The position numbers and the translations under genes were made by a program. Below the pieces are notes generated by a model. The model was given only the letters and a program-made list of their open reading frames with translations. It had not been told where the DNA came from and did not search any database. From Bacteroidota bacterium (GTDB lineage: Bacteria; Bacteroidota; Bacteroidia; AKYH767-A; 2013-40CM-41-45): a DNA stretch of 64,000 nt. Of this stretch, positions 57,201 to 63,852 are shown in pieces (the first letter of the stretch is position 1; each line of letters opens with the position of its first letter). Location of the stretch: assembly GCA_004295015.1 (NCBI GenBank), contig SHNE01000001.1:160281-224280 (forward strand), in the 5' to 3' direction.

Positions 57201-58055
57201 TGTCGTAATTGAACTATTGAAAATATCATTTGCATAATGCAGTCCATCTGAGACTGACAGAAAGGATGCATTTCCACGAAACAATAATGAATCTCCTGTG
57301 AGAGCCCTGTCCCCGTCAAAAGCGATTTCACCCAATTCGAAATTTACTGCGCCTGAAGGCGGAGTGTAAAATCCATTCAGATTAACCGTAACAGATGAAC
57401 CCGAATTAGTAACATAGCCCAAGCCATCAAACACGTTGAAATTTTTAGCGGGCATTAATTCATTTTTGTAAACAACAACGATTCCCCATCCGGCCCATTG
57501 GTTGGTTCCTCCGGTTCTGGCGACTAAATCAGCAAGTGTAAATGTTCCATTACCTGCATTTTCCATGATGGAAGTGATGTCCTTAAAACAAGTGTAGTAA
57601 TCATAGCCATTGTTTAAGTCATAGATTTCATCAGCCGTTAGCGTCGTATAGCCGGAAGCCGAAGGTGTCTTGATCTTTACCTGATTTCTCTGGTTATAAT
57701 TTCCATTTCCTGTATTGATATAAGCACCCCAATACAATCCGGCAAAAGTTATCTTGCTACAGGTGCTAAGATTTAAATCGGCACTACTGGAACTAAAGGT
57801 CGAACCTATACCGTCAATATCAATGTAGGCTGAGTTGAAGTCATTATCCTTTGCTGTGCCCGTAGGAGGAACCTGAGCTCTTCCGGATGTGCATGCACCT
57901 GAAGAACCACTGCAAGTGAGCATTGTATTTCCGAGCATGACCAATCCACCCGCCTGCGTAACGTCGTATCTTTTTACGAAGGGTACCAAAATTTGAGACC
58001 AAGCCTCATTGCCAATCAGCATCAAAACCAAAAAGAAAACTATCCTGTTTTTCAT
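48267..58055 (-). CDS. Giant T9SS type B adhesin with 29 Ig/PKD-like repeats
   Basis: A 3262-residue secreted protein. Signal peptide to about residue 20. Residues about 25-345 form an N-terminal beta domain of unknown role (SACTSGRAQVPPTG-type region; YWGAYINTGNGNY). A DUF11 domain follows at about 350-500 (SDVNGGIVNPGDTLLYTISI; NAGVKTDV-like). From about residue 600 to 3094 come 29 repeats of about 85 residues, with SNAGPDQNLCNV, a WTLVSGPN core, VTGM..GVYVFRWTI and NGVC. Each has two conserved cysteines. The last 168 residues are a gliding-motility-associated / T9SS type B sorting region (VIPSGFSPDGDGVNDFFEI; LKIFNRWGN; GTYYYILDL). It would be displayed as a long surface fibre with its PorP/SprF and PorE-like partners downstream. 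Confidence 0.93.
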   Translation of the reverse strand: MKNRIVFFLVLMLIGNEAWSQILVPFVKRYDVTQAGGLVMLGNTMLTCSGSSGACTSGRAQVPPTGTAKDNDFNSAYIDIDGIGSTFSSSSADLNLSTCSKITFAGLYWGAYINTGNGNYNQRNQVKIKTPSASGYTTLTADEIYDLNNGYDYYTCFKDITSIMENAGNGTFTLADLVARTGGTNQWAGWGIVVVYKNELMPAKNFNVFDGLGYVTNSGSSVTVNLNGFYTPPSGAVNFELGEIAFDGDRALTGDSLLFRGNASFLSVSDGLHYANDIFNSSITTNGVEQLNRNPAYSNTLGYDQCIFRPNNAAKNYLANGATSAQIKVTTGGEQIYLRVLTSAIDTYEPELAMQKTVSDVNGGIVNPGDTLLYTISITNKGNDTSITTLITDTLPFNAEYVAGSTIITSGPNTGVKTDVAGDDQAEMTTSAGYQILTIRLGTGANGTSGGQMPHVGAGSTTSLSFRVKITDDCTKLLCDPVISNRANVNYSGFISGFPRRGKSNPVLVDSLGCPVEGATNTNIAVPVSCAPAPDSSIGGCLPIVFSTIPGIRPGYSYYNSSWVSVTSATVTGNYYGIRQITGTTCADTIRYTVYVISPTSSNAGPDQNLCNVTNSTMAGNTPSIGTGTWLLVSGPNTPTFSSPNSPGSAITGLVTGTYVIVWRISTGCTNSSDTMLINNSPLPVTSNAGANQNLCNVTSTSLAANSPGAGTGLWTLVSGPNTPAITTPTSQSSTVTGMIAGVYVFRWSISRGVCTPSSSTVQVTISALPSGSNAGPDQNICNVSSATLSGNNPLIGSGNWTLVSGPNTPTISAPGLANTGVTGMVAGVYLFRWTITNGTCTPTTDDIQITIFSLSTISNAGPDQNLCNVTSTTLAGNSPGPGTGVWTIVSGPNSPVITAATSPTSTVTGMTVGVYVLRWTITNGVCAPSNDDVQITIFALPSTSNAGPDQNLCNVNSTVLAANNPAVGSGTWVRISGPNTPTITTPSSPTSSLTGMISGVYVYRWVVTNGVCASSNDDVQITIFSLPTTAAAGTDQSLCNATTATLSGNNPVIGTGNWTLVSGPNVPAISSPGSSITNVINLINGVYVFRWTISNGPCSASTDDVQIIIYQPSSTSNAGPDQNLCNVNSTSLAANVPAAGSGVWSLVSGPNVPGIVSPASNASSVTGLITGVYVFRWTITNGVCASSSDDVQVRIYALPTTSNAGADQSLCNVNSTVLAANSPLIGNGLWSLVSGPNTPTIVSASNPASGVTGMVTGVYIFRWTITEGVCSPSFDDVQVTIFALPTVANAGPDQNPCNVSSITFSGNNPVIGSGAWTLLSGPNVPVITNPASRNSTVTGMIAGVYVFRWTINNGVCAASTDDVQITNYALPSVADAGTDQGLCNVSSATLAATAPAVGSGLWTLISGPNLPTITATSNPGSTVTGMTTGVYVFRWTTTNGTCAGSTDDVQITIFALPTNSNAGLDQNLCNVSTTTLAGNDPAIGTGTWTQLSGPNVASLTTPGSYNSTVTGMIPGVYVFQWSVVSGVCAASTDDVQVTIYSLPDVSNAGVNQSLCNVSSTTMSANTPVSGSGLWSLVSGPNTPVITTASDPASGITGMIAGVYVFRWTISNGVCANSVSDVSITIFENPTIANAGADDDVCSVTSITLIGNTPVTGSGNWTLVSGPNTPVIVSPTNPTSLVTGMIDGAYTFSWTISNGVCPPSTSNTNVTIWNLPTTTDAGPDQFLCNVNSATMAGNVPAFGFGTWSFISGPNVPVITTPNDPATGLSGLVIGTYRFGWRITNGPCSGPVDTVQIIIYDLPTTSNAGANQDLCSVTSISLNGNTPTVGSGLWTFQSGPNIPVITNPALANTTVTGMIDGIYVFEWAITNGVCASSTSTVQVTIYNSPTLIDAGPDQSLCNVSSTVMSANIPAVGTGTWIQLSGPGGSSIVSPNDPATSITGMTAGIYLFGWSISNGVCVTPVDTVRIDLFDLPTVSNAGLDQNLCNVDSSTMSANLPAIGTGRWIILSGPNTPVIADTSNPATKISSLISGTYQFIWSISNGVCSVSNDTVQVTIYSLPTISNAGPDQSVCNISTVSMSANAPSTGNGTWSLISGPNAPLISNNVDPLTSVSGLIPGAYVFAWTISSGVCTISADSITVNVYALPTVANAGPDQNLCNTSSGSFAANTAISGNGIWSLLSGPNTPSIAVPSNPASPVSGLIQGTYLFVWTINNGVCSASRDTVLINVYDLPTVADAGTDQELCGSTSVNLAANTPVNGNGMWTLTSGPNVPAINNASDPNTNVSSLVPGVYVFNWSISSGTCTLSDDEVEVTIYEYPPFIDAGSNQFLCNVSSVSLSGNVGSVGTSYWSFLSGPNTPTISSPSSPSTNVTGMVPGIYSFSLNIVNGVCAVHSDTIQISIDALPSAAVAGPDQDLCNVASLTMTANDPISGTAIWNLISGPNIPVIVYPDSGSTPVNGLIPGSYVFSWTISNGVCASSSDTIIATIYADPLSVDAGSDQSLCNTYSTTMAGNVPSSGIGTWSLMSGPVLPVYSSVNDPFAGISGLVAGTFVFGWQINNGVCATNIDTVLISVYDLPTVANAGPDQDLCNDSTTVLNANNITSGLGVWTQLSGPNTALIVMPDNPSTQIEGLTYGIYEFVWTVSNGSCATSSDTMEVRIYNSPIASDAGPNQSLCINSVLTMAANAPGAGVGTWTLISGPNVPVIADPNDQVTTVNGLTAGIYVFRWTISNNLICADAFDDVQIEIYDLPTVAVAGSAQILCDVYNISLTANTPLIGVGTWMLVSGPNNPSITSPGNPSTTVVGLEEGVYVFSWNISSGVCTVSSDNVQISIDSLPTVASAGADQDICLNTAMNLLANNPSVGNGVWTLLNGPNVPVINSPNSPVASASGFIEGVYNFIWTISNGSCAASSDTVQITVFDSPDIASAGTYQYLCSVDTITLDANVPVNGVGRWTLISGPNAPLIFYPDSAHTDVAGIAAGIYIFRWTISNGVCSDNFDDVRVVVNTLPLNTFAGPDQNLCESDSAILTGSTPAVGTGAWVMVYGPSNVVIATPGNESTTVTGLVQGVYEFRWTVVDGVCSSHDNVLVTLNPPPIVSVSTHSFTTCEGRREVQLQANGAFSYTWSPSFNLSNTGIYNPTVLIQDSMVYVVVGTDVNGCSASDTVIIEVCDYVVIPSGFSPDGDGVNDFFEIVGISRYPNNNLKIFNRWGNILYKKDKYDNSWNGTPNVSSLILGSSKVPEGTYYYILDLGIAEKPKAGYLIIRY
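48774..56256 (-). repeat. Coding tandem repeat, 29 units of about 255 bases
   Basis: This stretch encodes the repeat array of the giant adhesin. Units differ at many positions, so it is not a recent expansion at DNA level. By eye, units toward the N-terminal half (higher coordinates) resemble each other most (NAGPDQNLCNV...TNGVCA), and those toward the C-terminus are more varied (SDTV instead of DDVQ). Boundaries are approximate. Confidence 0.8.
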
Positions 58056-58576
58056 ATCTATCCGGAGAGCTGAATCGTCTGCCTGACTAATTAAATCAAT
58101 TAATCATTGATCTTCGCACCTACCAAACATGCGTTTTTATCTGTCGACTTTACCCAAACAAATTGCACCACCCAACAATATTCATCCGTCAAATGGATTG
58201 ACAAAATTGAACCTTATCAGCTGATGACCCAATTTATTGCGCTAATAGGCAAAAATAGTCCACATGGTTCAATAAAAAGTTGCTGCTCCGCTTCGTTATT
58301 AACACACAAAAGTTGAAGGAATACGAGAGAAAAATCAGAGTTTTAGGTTCTTAATCAATCAATAATTGTCGGATGAAAAACAACCTTTAATAAGGTCTGA
58401 CAGATTGAAAAGAGCATCAGGATCATCTCAAGCCTATGAGAACAAGATGAGCCTTCTGTTATTATCAAAGGCTTTGCTCGTGGCCTGCTCGATCCAAATA
58501 TGCTGCCAATTTAATTCAGTTAATTTTTCTAATTTTAAACGCTGCCGCCAATTAACTCTATACCCAAAAATGATTC
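58056..58576. other. Intergenic region, nothing recognised
   Basis: A 521-base AT-rich gap between the divergent giant adhesin and YdcF genes must carry both promoters. A TTG-start frame of 73 codons at 58366 has no family features or signals. No repeat or terminator was seen. Confidence 0.5.
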
Positions 58577-59278
58577 ATGAGAGCTAAGGAATTTATCATA
58601 AAGTTTGGGAATATACTGCTTCGTATCGTCGGCTCAATGGCAATTCTACTGTTTCTGCTTAGTCTGACAGATCTTCCTTACGAAGCATATCATTGGCTGG
58701 GAACAAGCAATTCCAATCTCAAGAAAAAGCCCAACACGATTGTTTTGTTAGGAGGAAGTGGGATGCCAAGTCCGGATGGTTTTATCCGGTGCTATTATGC
58801 AGCTGAAGCAGCAGCAAAATTTCCATTGGCTCCAATCATCATCGCCCTGCCGTTTAACGAAAATGACAGCAACGCCCAGCAAAAAATGATGGCACACGAG
58901 CTTCTCATCAGAGGCATAGACACAGCAAGAATTCTCTATGAATCGCTGGGCTTCAACACCCATTCACAAGCAGAAAATATAGCGGCAATGCATGGCCCAT
59001 CAAAAGCCCATAAAACATTGGTACTTATTACCTCGCCAGAGCATATGTATCGATCTGTAAAGGTCTTTGAGAAGGCCGGCTATCTCTCTGTTGGCGGCGT
59101 TCCGACTTTTGAAAAACCAATAGACAAAGAAAAGATAAAAGACAAACTAAAGACGAAGGACAAAAGAGTAAAGAGTCTTGATTTGCGGTATAACATCTGG
59201 AGTTACTTACACTATGAACTTTTGGTTTGTAAAGAATTTTTTGCAATTTCATATTATAAACTGAAGGGCTGGATCTAA
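58577..59278 (+). CDS. YdcF-like DUF218 membrane protein
   Basis: A 233-residue protein with one N-terminal membrane helix (LLRIVGSMAILLFLLSLT) and a DUF218 domain. Signatures are NTIVLLGGSGMPSPDGFIRC, the acidic-turn region, YESLGFNTHSQAENIAAM and LITSPEHMYRS. Family members such as SanA and YdcF act in envelope barrier or vancomycin-related functions in E. coli, but the reaction is not known. It leads a plus-strand run with TMEM175-like, GNAT and lipoprotein genes. Confidence 0.85.
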   Translation: MRAKEFIIKFGNILLRIVGSMAILLFLLSLTDLPYEAYHWLGTSNSNLKKKPNTIVLLGGSGMPSPDGFIRCYYAAEAAAKFPLAPIIIALPFNENDSNAQQKMMAHELLIRGIDTARILYESLGFNTHSQAENIAAMHGPSKAHKTLVLITSPEHMYRSVKVFEKAGYLSVGGVPTFEKPIDKEKIKDKLKTKDKRVKSLDLRYNIWSYLHYELLVCKEFFAISYYKLKGWI

Positions 59279-59303
59279 ACATTCTATATTAAAATAAAAC
59301 AAT

Positions 59304-59894
59304 ATGAACAAAGGTCGGTTAGAAGCATTTAGCGACGGGGTATTAGCCATTATCATTACCATCATGGTTTTAGAAATGAAAGTACCTCATGATGCAACAT
59401 TTGAAGAATTAAAACCTTTGTTTCCTGTGTTCATCAGTTATCTACTCAGCTTTATTTATTTGGGGATTTACTGGAACAATCACCATCACCTTCTGCACAG
59501 TATAAAAAAAGTCAGTGGCGGAGTACTCTGGGCAAATCTTCACTTGCTATTTTGGCTTTCGCTTGTTCCATTTGTTACAGGATGGATGGGTGAAAATCAT
59601 TTTGCCCCGGCTACCATAGCACTTTACGGTTTCGTACTACTGATGTCGGCAATCGCTTATTGGATCTTAGCTCATTCGCTGATTAATTACCATGGAAAAG
59701 AATCCCTGTTGGCCAAGGCATTGGGAAGTGATGTCAAGGGGAAAATTTCTATCGTGATTTATCTCATTGCTATCCCGGTTTCATTCATGAATCAATGGAT
59801 CAGCGGAGCATTATTTATTCTGGTCGCACTTATGTGGTTGATTCCGGATTCACGTATTGAAAAAGCGATTGTAAACCACAACGAAAATCAATAA
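59304..59894 (+). CDS. TMEM175-family (DUF1211) membrane protein
   Basis: A 196-residue protein with six predicted membrane helices. The N-terminal signature RLEAFSDGVLAIIITIMVLE is the (R/K)xxxFSDG motif of the TMEM175 family. Bacterial members are potassium channels, with the pore lined by the first helix. DATFEELKPLFPVFISYLL and NHHHLLHSI also fit the family. It follows the YdcF gene by 25 bases and precedes a GNAT gene by 14 bases. Confidence 0.9.
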   Translation: MNKGRLEAFSDGVLAIIITIMVLEMKVPHDATFEELKPLFPVFISYLLSFIYLGIYWNNHHHLLHSIKKVSGGVLWANLHLLFWLSLVPFVTGWMGENHFAPATIALYGFVLLMSAIAYWILAHSLINYHGKESLLAKALGSDVKGKISIVIYLIAIPVSFMNQWISGALFILVALMWLIPDSRIEKAIVNHNENQ

Positions 59895-59908
59895 ATCTAT
59901 AATTTAAC

Positions 59909-60463
59909 ATGCTTACTTTAAACTTTTCTCCATTCCCGGAAATTGGAAGCAAACGACTTCACTTGCGCCACATTGAAAAATCCGATGCTGCCGAAGTCTT
60001 ATATCTTCGTGGCAATGCACATGTGATGAAATTTATAGACAAGCCGCTTCAAAAAACCACAGAGGATGCTATTGCTCACATTGATCTGATCGAAAACGGA
60101 ATTCAAAAAAACAATAGTATCAATTGGGGTATCTGCCTGAGGCCCGACTCAAAATTACTGGGGATAATCGGATATCACATCATTGACAAAACAAATTATC
60201 GGGCAGAGATTGGCTACATTCTTCATGATGCTTATTGGGGAAAAGGAATCACAAATGAAGCTATTCAACTTGTTGTCAATTTTGCATTTGACAAGATGAA
60301 CCTGCACAGCATAGAAGCCAGAATTAATCCTGATCATATAGCATCAAGAAATATTTTAATCAAAAATCATTTTGAAAAAGAGGCCTACTTCAGAGAAAAT
60401 TTTCATGCCAATGGAAAGTTTTTAGATACAGAAGTTTATTCTCTGATTAAATCCAGGATTTAG
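59909..60463 (+). CDS. GNAT-family N-acetyltransferase (RimJ/RimL-like)
   Basis: A 184-residue acetyltransferase of the Acetyltransf_3 group, moving an acetyl group from acetyl-CoA to an amine such as a protein N-terminus or small metabolite. Motifs: RLHLRHIEKSDAAEVLYL near the start, AEIGYILHDAYWGKGITNEA (core with the acetyl-CoA-binding loop) and IEARINPDHIASRNIL. The acceptor is unknown. It is likely co-transcribed with the TMEM175 gene. Confidence 0.9.
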   Translation: MLTLNFSPFPEIGSKRLHLRHIEKSDAAEVLYLRGNAHVMKFIDKPLQKTTEDAIAHIDLIENGIQKNNSINWGICLRPDSKLLGIIGYHIIDKTNYRAEIGYILHDAYWGKGITNEAIQLVVNFAFDKMNLHSIEARINPDHIASRNILIKNHFEKEAYFRENFHANGKFLDTEVYSLIKSRI

Positions 60464-60600
60464 AATTGGCATAAGAGGCAAGGGGAGTTGGAGGTGATAA
60501 TATGGACATTCAGACTTCAAATATCCTGACTCAGCATAAAAGTTTAGGTTATCATCCGACCTGGATGTATTTTAGTAATGCTATTTATAAATCGAATACG

Positions 60601-61032
60601 ATGAAAAATCTACGTTCTCAGCTCCCGATCTTTATTGTTTTATTTGTTCTTGCAATTTCATGCAAGAAGGACAATAACGGCCCGGGCCCATCACAAAGCC
60701 TAAGCAGTACTATACTTCAGGGAAACTGGAGAATTACCTATTTTAATGACAGTGGGAATGATGAAACCTCTCAGTTTAGTGCTTACTCCTTTCAATTTAA
60801 CGGTGATGGAACTGTTATCGCATCAAAAAACAATGATACCAAAACCGGAACCTGGACAGAAGGCAGCGACAATAGCCAGTCAAAACTGATTTTAAATTTC
60901 GGAAATAACCCACCCTTTGATGATTTAAATGAAGATTGGCATGTTACGATGCAAAATGAAAGTATGATTAAGCTACAACATGTTAGCGGAGGCAATGGAG
61001 GGACTGACTTGCTTTATTTTGAAAAGCTTTAA
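60601..61032 (+). CDS. Lipocalin-like lipoprotein
   Basis: A 143-residue lipoprotein (signal FIVLFVLAISC with KKDNN after the Cys). The mature part resembles small lipocalin-like domains common in Bacteroidota: LQGNWRITYFNDSG, YSFQFNGDGTVIA, KTGTWTEG and a final strand DLLYFEKL. No ligand is known. The frame extends upstream to 60502, but the first 33 residues lack signal character, so ATG 60601 is preferred. Confidence 0.75.
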   Translation: MKNLRSQLPIFIVLFVLAISCKKDNNGPGPSQSLSSTILQGNWRITYFNDSGNDETSQFSAYSFQFNGDGTVIASKNNDTKTGTWTEGSDNSQSKLILNFGNNPPFDDLNEDWHVTMQNESMIKLQHVSGGNGGTDLLYFEKL

Positions 61033-61297
61033 AGATAAAGTCCAAGCCTAACTTTATTTTTAGAATTCAATCGCGAAGGGAGGCTTAAAGCATCAGCAAT
61101 TTGCCTCCAAACTGAAGCGATCTTGAATCTTTGAAGAAAAGGAAAGTTGAGAAAAGTCGAAATTTATTCATTTAACGATATTTTTAAAAGGTTTCAATAA
61201 AATTTTCAAAATGATTGCAACAAACAGAAAGTCGCTCCGTTAGACTAGTTGTGTTTCATGTTAAGTTTTAAGTTAAATTACTTGAATTGTTGATCAG

Positions 61298-61327
61298 AAA
61301 GCCCCGGTTAATCACCGGGGTTTTTTG
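61298..61327 (+). terminator. Orphan Rho-independent terminator
   Basis: AAGCCCCGGT / ACCGGGGTTT (one G-T pair) with a 5-base loop, followed by TTTT, is a good plus-strand terminator. The nearest upstream stop codon (lipocalin-like gene) is 266 bases away. It could end a long 3' untranslated region or a small RNA. Confidence 0.75.
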
Positions 61328-61525
61328 TTTTTGTGTCTCGTCCTGACACGATTCGGGTACAACATATCGGTTGAATTAAAAGCCCACATCAATTTGGAAC
61401 CGGTTCATTTTTCACAAGCCACAAATTAGCTCAAAGCCTATAATCTCGAAATTGGACTACTGATAAATTTCGGTTCAAAAAGTCTGGAATTTCATCGATT
61501 CAAAAATTTAAAGTTCCTGCACATC

Positions 61526-61570
61526 GTCTGAACTGGGATTTGTGAGATTATTGTGATTCGTGGGATCATT
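61526..61570 (+). repeat. 9-base-period dispersed element, plus orientation
   Basis: The head GTCTGAACTGG is followed by GATTTGTGA, GATTATTGT, GATTCGTGG, GATC, a 9-base period. It lies in the long gap before the T9SS cargo gene. Confidence 0.75.
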
Positions 61571-61683
61571 AAAAAACCTGAGAGCAAGGTGTCTATCGAA
61601 ATAAATAACATTAAAAAAAATTGGAATTAATTTATTCTCCTTGTGGGTTTAAAGAAGGACGAATCAATTCTCAAAAATCTCAT

Positions 61684-61748
61684 GCATCACATAAATCCCA
61701 GTTCAGACTATTTTCAATCCCACACATCCCAAAAATCCCAGTTCAGAC
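61684..61748 (-). repeat. 9-base-period dispersed element, two head-to-tail copies, minus orientation
   Basis: Read on the minus strand, GTCTGAACTGG is followed by GATTTTTGG, GATGTGTGG, GATT, then a spacer, and a second GTCTGAACTGG with GATTTATGT, GATG. The edge lies four bases beyond the stop codon of the T9SS cargo gene. It is inverted relative to the copy at 63675, so the two flank a 1.9-kb segment. Confidence 0.75.
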
Positions 61749-61752
61749 AATT

Positions 61753-63219
61753 TTAATTTTTAACAAACCTCTTCACAACCCTCTCCCCTTTCGAAACAAT
61801 CTCCAAAAAATAAACCCCCGGGACAAGTCTTGAAGTATTTACTTCAGAATATTCTCCTTCATTTATTACTGTCATCGGAAGGCTCAATGCTTGCAACAAG
61901 GAGTTATAGATAATAATTTCTATACTCTGGTTTTGAGAAGTGTGATGAACATACAATTTATCGCGAACAGGATTTGGAAAAATAGTATAGGCACCCTCTT
62001 GTTCATTCAGTGGTTTCCTGATTCCTGTAGGCAGGCTATCACAGATTGATGAACCTAATGCGCCGAGGTGGTAATTGGGGTGGTTTGGAATGGTAGTATA
62101 ATTATATGCTGGCAGAGAAACACAATGCTGACAAACGCCACAACTCAAACCTAAACTATCCGGGTACTCAATCACGTGCATTGCCAAAACACCATTATTA
62201 CTGTTAATATAGATTTTATTGTCCGGAGCCAGTTTGGATAGATAAAATGTCGTTGCAAAAGGTGGGTTGGGAGAATAAAAGCCATCCCAAACAGCCACGG
62301 TGGTTTTTGAGGCTGGAATATTGCTTGCATTCAAATCAAATTGATAGACATATTTCAGGGAGGATACATATAGAATTTGTGAATTGGGAGAAAAAGCAAC
62401 TCCGCCTCCGGACGCACTGTCATTAATACTCACATAAATGTGATTACTAAACACACCCGAACACCGATCAAAATCCATCAGGTGCAAATCATTTACTGCA
62501 TCGTACAGTGCAAACTTAGATCCATCCGGTGAAAAACAAACCTGCCCTTGTGCCGATACCAAATTTCCACCTATCCGTTGAATGCTGTGCAAATTGATAC
62601 CCGTTGGATCAACAAGGTAGATATAATATTTATCGTTTTTCCCTCCATGAAATACAACCCACCAGTCTCTGCCATTGGCATGCTTTGCAGACGTAATACG
62701 TCCATTCATTAAGGTATCCGAAACAAGAATGTTATTCTTACTAATTACAGCTCCCAGACCAGCATCTAAATTCATATCAATAATTGAATAATACATTTTA
62801 TAAGAATATGCTACAGTATCATCAATGGTGCTATGAATTAAAAAAAACTTTGATACTGACTCTGGAAAAGCAATAGCTAAGGCGGCCTGAGAAAGAAATA
62901 ATCCAGTGGCACCTACATTAGTAGTATAATAACTTGGACTAAGATCTGTACCATTTACCATGGGAGAACCAGTCGCGTTTGCCACATAAACACCATTGGA
63001 ATAAAATAATACGTTCCCAATCTCATTACAATAAGTTAATGAGGTCATAGTAATACTCATAGGCCTGATAGCCACATAAATATTTCTTGAACCAGATGAA
63101 AAGTCAATGTTAAAGGGGTATCCCAGGTAACCCATCATCCAAAGATTATCCGGCCCTTGTCCCATAGAACTCGAGGACAGCAAAATTAAACACAGGAGTT
63201 TGTACCAATCATTTCTCAC
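61753..63219 (-). CDS. T9SS-secreted propeller-like protein
   Basis: A 488-residue secreted protein with signal peptide MRNDWYKLLCLILLSSSSMG. The main part resembles PD40/WD40-like propeller blades of Bacteroidota T9SS cargo (NGRDWWVVFHGGKNDKYYIY; VCFSPDGSKFALYDAVND; AFSPNSQILYVSS; LAPDNKIYINSN). The C-terminal 80 residues are a T9SS type A sorting domain (YTIFPNPVRDKLYV; VPGVYFLEIVSKG). The function is unknown. The start is complete and follows a clear signal; the 3' end abuts a repeat element. Confidence 0.85.
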   Translation of the reverse strand: MRNDWYKLLCLILLSSSSMGQGPDNLWMMGYLGYPFNIDFSSGSRNIYVAIRPMSITMTSLTYCNEIGNVLFYSNGVYVANATGSPMVNGTDLSPSYYTTNVGATGLFLSQAALAIAFPESVSKFFLIHSTIDDTVAYSYKMYYSIIDMNLDAGLGAVISKNNILVSDTLMNGRITSAKHANGRDWWVVFHGGKNDKYYIYLVDPTGINLHSIQRIGGNLVSAQGQVCFSPDGSKFALYDAVNDLHLMDFDRCSGVFSNHIYVSINDSASGGGVAFSPNSQILYVSSLKYVYQFDLNASNIPASKTTVAVWDGFYSPNPPFATTFYLSKLAPDNKIYINSNNGVLAMHVIEYPDSLGLSCGVCQHCVSLPAYNYTTIPNHPNYHLGALGSSICDSLPTGIRKPLNEQEGAYTIFPNPVRDKLYVHHTSQNQSIEIIIYNSLLQALSLPMTVINEGEYSEVNTSRLVPGVYFLEIVSKGERVVKRFVKN

Positions 63220-63256
63220 AAGACTAAGGTAGGTAATTTCAGTTGAAATATTACAC

Positions 63257-63674
63257 TCATCTAAGTATTACGAGTTTTTCCTGGTGAATAATTTCATTAT
63301 TCAATCTCATTTTAACCGTGTAAACACCATTGGATAAATTTTGAATGTTAAAAATTCTTTCTTTCACAGAGCCCATCAAGATTTCTTCCTGGACAACCTG
63401 ACCAATACCATTCTGAATCAATAAAGTTGCCCTTTGATCGTCTTCTATTTCAAAATTAATGTGTAGATTGTCATATGCAGGATTTGGAAAGATCAGGAAA
63501 CCAGAATTTGAAATCTGATTATTTTGCGTACGATATAAGATTCCTTGGCTCAAACAGATATTTGCATTATCATAGGTTTTTTCAGGATCTATTATAGAGT
63601 ACATAGCACGTGCACGATAAACTGCCTTGCCACCGGATAGTGGACATTGTTCAGCTATTCTGAGATGGAAAATT
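63257..63674 (-). pseudogene. C-terminal remnant of a T9SS cargo gene, cut off by a repeat element
   Basis: An ATG-started frame of 115 codons (63257-63604) encodes a T9SS sorting domain (FLIFPNPAYDNLHINFEIED; NGVYTVKMRLN) but has no signal peptide. Reading upstream in the same frame continues as protein-like sequence: AEQCPLSGGKAVYRARAMYS, then DPEKTYDNANIC. This is a phrase found before sorting domains in many Bacteroidota cargo proteins. The coding likeness stops at about 63674, where the 9-base-period element begins. The gene has therefore lost its 5' end, so the remnant cannot be exported. It lies 37 bases upstream of the intact cargo gene on the same strand. Confidence 0.75.
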
Positions 63675-63712
63675 GTCTGAACTGGGATTTGTGGGATGTG
63701 TGGGATTTTTGG
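63675..63712 (+). repeat. 9-base-period dispersed element at the broken end of the remnant gene
   Basis: GTCTGAACTGG followed by GATTTGTGG, GATGTGTGG, GATTTTTGG. Nearly identical, in inverted orientation, to one of the copies at 61684-61748. Confidence 0.8.
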
Positions 63713-63852
63713 AAAAGGGAAATTGACGTGTTCGTATTCGTAAATATAATTAATTGAATATTCTTTTTAAAATAATGCTTTTTAATTATCCTGCTTTTAT
63801 TGGTTGTGAACAAACTTGATCTGATTTACATTGGTGTCATGATTAATGCCGG

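Larger units (their letters stand above)
61033..61752. other. Long intergenic region with an orphan terminator and repeat elements
   Basis: These 720 bases have no supported gene. They contain a terminator-like hairpin at 61298 and copies of the 9-base-period element at 61526 and 61684. The remaining AT-rich sequence shows no other pattern. Confidence 0.6.

Noticed and set aside
58366..58587. A 73-codon plus-strand frame before the YdcF gene
   Set aside because: TTG start, low-complexity composition, no domain or signal, and it overlaps the YdcF start.
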